A DNA stretch of 64,000 bases, taken from NCBI GenBank assembly GCA_002798175.1, contig NWQL01000001.1, forward strand, positions 707,095 through 771,094. Direction: 5' to 3'. The position numbers and the translations under genes were made by a program. Of this stretch, positions 59,860 to 64,000 are shown one piece after another (position 1 is the stretch's first letter; each line of letters begins with the position of its first letter). The notes under the pieces were generated by a model that saw nothing but the letters and a program-made list of their open reading frames with translations, made no database searches and was not told the DNA's origin. The DNA is from Lysobacteraceae bacterium NML91-0213 (GTDB lineage Bacteria; Pseudomonadota; Gammaproteobacteria; Xanthomonadales; Xanthomonadaceae).

Positions 59860-60530
59860 AGCGCACCCTGTTCCGCACGCGCATCAAGTTCTGTGGAATG
59901 ACCCGCCCCGGTGATGTCCGCCTGGCCGGCGAGCTGGGCGTGGACGCGGTCGGCTTCATCTTCGCCGCCGGCAGCCCGCGCCGCGTGGATGCCGAGGAGG
60001 CCCGCGCCATGCGCGTGGCACTGGCGCCGATGGTGAGCCCGGTGGCGGTGTTCCGCGACAACAGCTCCGACGAGGTGCGCGACGTCGTGCGACGCGTGCG
60101 TCCGGTGCTGCTGCAGTTCCATGGCAACGAAGAGGACGCCTTCTGCCGCAGCTTCGGCCTGCCGTATCTGAAGGCGGTGGCGATGGGTGCCGGCAGCGGC
60201 CATGGCGCGGTCGACTTCATCGCGCTGCGCGTGCGCTATGCCGGCGCGTCGGGCTTCCTGTTCGACAGCCATGGCCCCGCGGAAGAGCCGGGCCAGGGCC
60301 GGACCTTCGACTGGGCGCGGCTCAAGCCCGGCATCGAAACACCGTTCTTCGTGTCCGGGGGGCTCACCCCCGACAACGTCCACGATGCCGCGCTTGCGCT
60401 GCTGCCGTGGGGGGTGGACGTCAGCAGCGGGATCGAGCGCTCGCCCGGGCTGAAGGATGGAGACCTCATGCGCCGCTTCGTCGAGGAAGTGCGACGGGCC
60501 GACTGCACCGAACTGGGAAAAAAGCTGTGA
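59856..60530 (+). CDS. trpF: phosphoribosylanthranilate isomerase
   Basis: A 224-residue TIM-barrel enzyme of tryptophan synthesis. The N-terminal [11 protein letters not shown] contains the general-base Cys13. LQFHGNE and the C-terminal GGLTPDNV and VDVSSGIE bind phosphate. GTG start coupled to truA; its stop overlaps the trpB start by one base. In this lineage trpF is a separate gene rather than a trpC fusion. Confidence 0.96.
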   Translation: MKRTLFRTRIKFCGMTRPGDVRLAGELGVDAVGFIFAAGSPRRVDAEEARAMRVALAPMVSPVAVFRDNSSDEVRDVVRRVRPVLLQFHGNEEDAFCRSFGLPYLKAVAMGAGSGHGAVDFIALRVRYAGASGFLFDSHGPAEEPGQGRTFDWARLKPGIETPFFVSGGLTPDNVHDAALALLPWGVDVSSGIERSPGLKDGDLMRRFVEEVRRADCTELGKKL

Positions 60531-61762
60531 TGCGGGATGAGTCGGGGGCGACCCCCAGCACGATGGATTTCCATGCCTGGCCGGATGCGCAGGGCCGCTT
60601 CGGCCGCTACGGCGGGCGCTTCGTCGCCGAAACCCTGATGGGCCCGCTGGACGAGCTGGCCCGCGCCTACGATGCCGCGCGTGTGGATCCGGCATTCGTG
60701 GCCGCGTTCGACCGCGACCTCAAGCATTACGTGGGCCGCCCGAGCCCGATCTACGAAGCCGAGCGGCTGAGCCGCGAGGTGGGCGGCGCGCGCATCCTGC
60801 TCAAGCGCGAGGACCTCAACCATACCGGTGCGCACAAGATCAACAACACCATCGGCCAGGCGCTGCTTGCCAGCCGCATGGGCAAGACCCGGATCATCGC
60901 CGAGACCGGTGCCGGCCAGCACGGCGTCGCCAGTGCCACGGTGGCCGCGCGCCTGGGCCTGGAATGCGTGGTCTACATGGGCGCCACCGACATCCAACGG
61001 CAGAAGATCAACGTCTACCGGATGAAGCTGCTCGGCGCCACGGTGGTGCCGGTGACCAGCGGTTCGGCCACCCTCAAGGACGCCCTCAACGAGGCGATGC
61101 GCGACTGGGTGACCAATGTCCGCGACACCTTCTACATCATCGGTACCGTGGCCGGCCCGGATCCGTATCCGCGCATGGTGCGCGACTTCAACGCTGTGGC
61201 CGGGCGCGAGGCCCGCGCGCAGATGCTCGAGGACTACGGCCGGTTACCCGATGCGATCACCGCCTGCGTGGGCGGCGGCAGCAATGCGATCGGCCTGTTC
61301 CACGCCTTCCTCAACGACCGCGAGGTGCGCATCGTCGGCGCCGAAGCCGCCGGCGACGGCATCGACAGCGGTCGCCATGCGGCATCGATCGCCGCCGGGC
61401 GCCCGGGCGTGCTGCATGGCAACCGCACCTACGTGCTGTGCGACGACGAAGGCCAGATCATCGAGACCCATTCGGTGTCCGCCGGACTCGACTATCCGGG
61501 CGTTGGCCCCGAGCATGCGTTCCTGGCCGATGCCGGCCGCGCCGAATACGTGGGCGTGACCGACGACGAGGCCCTGGCCGCGTTCCATCTGCTCGCGCGT
61601 ACCGAGGGCATCCTCGCCGCGCTGGAATCGAGCCACGCGATCGCGCAGGCGATCAGGCTGGCGCGCGAACTGCCGAAGGACGCACTGGTGCTGGCCAACC
61701 TCTCCGGGCGCGGCGACAAGGACGTGCACACCATTGCCGCGCGCGAGGGCGTCGAGGTCTGA
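60530..61762 (+). CDS. trpB: tryptophan synthase beta chain
   Basis: A 410-residue PLP enzyme joining indole and serine. The cofactor lysine is Lys103 in HTGAHKINN. Phosphate binding is [10 protein letters not shown], with LSGRGDKD at the C-terminus. The ATG at 60530 overlaps trpF; an internal ATG at 60563 ([14 protein letters not shown]) would match many homologues and is an alternative. trpA follows after a 117-base gap with no gene. Confidence 0.97.
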   Translation: MRDESGATPSTMDFHAWPDAQGRFGRYGGRFVAETLMGPLDELARAYDAARVDPAFVAAFDRDLKHYVGRPSPIYEAERLSREVGGARILLKREDLNHTGAHKINNTIGQALLASRMGKTRIIAETGAGQHGVASATVAARLGLECVVYMGATDIQRQKINVYRMKLLGATVVPVTSGSATLKDALNEAMRDWVTNVRDTFYIIGTVAGPDPYPRMVRDFNAVAGREARAQMLEDYGRLPDAITACVGGGSNAIGLFHAFLNDREVRIVGAEAAGDGIDSGRHAASIAAGRPGVLHGNRTYVLCDDEGQIIETHSVSAGLDYPGVGPEHAFLADAGRAEYVGVTDDEALAAFHLLARTEGILAALESSHAIAQAIRLARELPKDALVLANLSGRGDKDVHTIAAREGVEV

Positions 61763-61879
61763 CGGCACACGGCAGCCACCCCCGCTGCCGCCATCCGGCA
61801 CCCGCCGCAGGCGCGGGGCTGCGCTGCCGGTCCGTTTCTTCCGCGGCGATCCGCGGGTCATGTTCTGCAGGAATCTCCG

Positions 61880-62698
61880 ATGTCCCGTATCGATACCCGG
61901 TTCGCCGAACTTCGCGCCGCAGGCCGCAAGGCCCTGATTCCGTTCATCACCGCCGGCGACCCGTCGCTGGAAGCCACCGTGCCGGTGATGCATGCGCTGG
62001 TGGAGGCGGGTGCGGACGTGATCGAGCTGGGTGTTCCGTTCTCCGATCCGATGGCCGACGGCCCCACCATCCAGCGCAGTTCCGAACGCGCGCTGGCGCG
62101 TGGTGGCGGGCTGGGCCACGTGCTGGATTGCGTGCGCGAATTCCGCGACCGCGACAACGACACCCCGGTGGTGCTGATGGGGTACCTCAACCCGGTGGAA
62201 GTCCGCGGTCCGGAACGCTTCGCCGCCGCCGCGGCCGCCGCTGGCGTGGACGGCGTGCTGCTGGTCGACCTGCCGCCCGAGGAGGCCGGCGAGTTCCGCG
62301 ATGCCTTTGCCAGGCACGGCGTCGCGCTAATCCTGCTGGTGTCGCCCACCACCAGCCAGGCGCGGATGGCGCGCCTGCTGGCCGAGGCACAGGGGTATCT
62401 GTACTACGTGAGCTTTGCCGGCGTGACCGGGGCATCCGATCGTCTCGACACCGGGGCGGTATCCGCGCGCCTGCGCGACATCCGTGCCGCCGCCCCGGTG
62501 CCGGTCGTCGCGGGCTTCGGAATCCGCGATGCCGGCGGCGTGGCCGCGCTGGCGGACGCCGCCGACGGCGTGGTGGTCGGTAGCGCACTGGTCACCGCGA
62601 TGGCCGATGCCCGCGATGCCGTCGACGCCGCTGCGCGTGGCGCGGCGTTCTTCGCACCGTTGCGGGCGGCATTGGACGGCGCGTCCAGGGGGCACTGA
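61880..62698 (+). CDS. trpA: tryptophan synthase alpha chain
   Basis: A 272-residue TIM-barrel lyase releasing indole from indole-glycerol phosphate. The catalytic residues match the classical numbering: Glu49 in [10 protein letters not shown] and Asp60 in [21 protein letters not shown] and AGFGIRD are further blocks. The protein should form the alpha2beta2 complex with the trpB product. Confidence 0.97.
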   Translation: MSRIDTRFAELRAAGRKALIPFITAGDPSLEATVPVMHALVEAGADVIELGVPFSDPMADGPTIQRSSERALARGGGLGHVLDCVREFRDRDNDTPVVLMGYLNPVEVRGPERFAAAAAAAGVDGVLLVDLPPEEAGEFRDAFARHGVALILLVSPTTSQARMARLLAEAQGYLYYVSFAGVTGASDRLDTGAVSARLRDIRAAAPVPVVAGFGIRDAGGVAALADAADGVVVGSALVTAMADARDAVDAAARGAAFFAPLRAALDGASRGH

Positions 62699-62848
62699 CG
62701 CGGCATCCGCCTGCGTACGGACTAACCCTTGGGAATCAGCGACTTGCGAGCCCCGGTCGCCATCGGGCAGCGACCGGCGGCCTGCTAGACTTGCGACCTT
62801 GTCCCGGCCGGGCGACGCAGTCGCCGGCCGCCACCGGAGTACGACGAT

Positions 62849-63726
<878 letters not shown>

Positions 63727-63730
<4 letters not shown>

Positions 63731-64000
63731 GCCGGAAGTACTTCGGTACCGACGGGATCCGCGGCCGGGTCGGCGAGGGTGCGATCTCCGCCGATTTCGT
63801 GCTGCGCCTGGGCAACGCCTACGGCCATGCGCTGCGCGAAGGAGAACCGGCGTGGCGCAAGCCGCTGGTGGTCATCGGCAAGGACACCCGCATCTCGAAC
63901 TACATGTTCGAGGCGGCGCTGGAGGCCGGGCTGGTGGCCGCCGGGGTGGACGTGCAGCTGATGGGGCCGATGCCGACGCCGGCCGTCGCGCATCTCACCC
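63727..64000 (+). CDS. glmM: phosphoglucosamine mutase GlmM, 5' part cut by the window edge
   Basis: The first 91 residues of the enzyme interconverting glucosamine 6-phosphate and 1-phosphate, for UDP-GlcNAc and cell-wall synthesis. [13 protein letters not shown] at the N-terminus and [11 protein letters not shown] and GPMPTPAVA are diagnostic. The window ends before the phosphoserine loop, so the catalytic serine is not seen. The ATG overlaps the accD stop, so the two are probably co-translated. Confidence 0.95.

Overview
The window looks like a core-chromosome segment of a high-GC gammaproteobacterium of the Xanthomonadaceae/Lysobacteraceae. The Luteimonas/Lysobacter side is my best guess, inferred from protein style and gene order rather than from any search. 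Pointers are the panB-panC-panD-pgi cluster, queG/nnr-tsaE-amidase-mutL, an endonuclease-type MutL, the truA-trpF-trpB-trpA-accD block, metG next to an rnfB-like ferredoxin, paired M13 peptidases and a large TonB-dependent receptor. I see no phage, integrase, transposase, CRISPR array or rRNA. Almost everything is housekeeping, and coding density is very high, with many ATGA, GTGA and TGATG junctions.

Layout. 1-916: a gene edge followed by a gene-poor stretch holding two inverted copies of a structured palindromic repeat and the suhB terminator. 917-5770: suhB, divergent from trmJ, then a PhnD-like binding protein translationally coupled to a membrane GGDEF-EAL protein. 5780-7715: ExoD-like and CNNM/CorC-like membrane proteins. 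8080-11471: a DUF47/Pit phosphate-uptake pair, a small unknown protein, an alkyltransferase-like protein and a rhomboid protease. 11600-17826: two M13 metallopeptidases, one with a broken zinc motif, and a KefB-type antiporter. 18036-20064: RhlE-like helicase, FdxA ferredoxin and tRNA-Glu(CTC).

20217-25941: pcnB-folK-panB-panC, then panD-pgi, covering RNA polyadenylation, folate, pantothenate and glycolysis. 26021-36193: queG, divergent from a tightly packed run nnr-tsaE-amidase-mutL-DUF1684-TraB/GumN-TPR sulfotransferase. 36124-39388: RnfB-like ferredoxin, HAD phosphatase and metG on the minus strand. 39527-44783: a DUF2147 protein, a TonB receptor, apbC/mrp, a decayed outer-membrane-protein 3' end, and dcd. 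44788-50565: HIT and dienelactone hydrolase, rimO, a DJ-1/PfpI protein, greB-NlpE-like, and a HerA-like ATPase. 50689-57135: mltD-like, psd, SCO, prmB, aroC and asd. 57232-64000: fimV, truA-trpF-trpB, trpA and accD-glmM, with glmM cut by the window edge.

The most unusual signals are these: the paired palindromic repeat with a conserved core but element-specific complementary arms; an M13 pseudopeptidase beside an intact paralogue; a frameshifted receptor remnant that still carries its terminator; and the binding-protein/c-di-GMP enzyme module. I did not find an obviously new multi-gene defence or mobile system.
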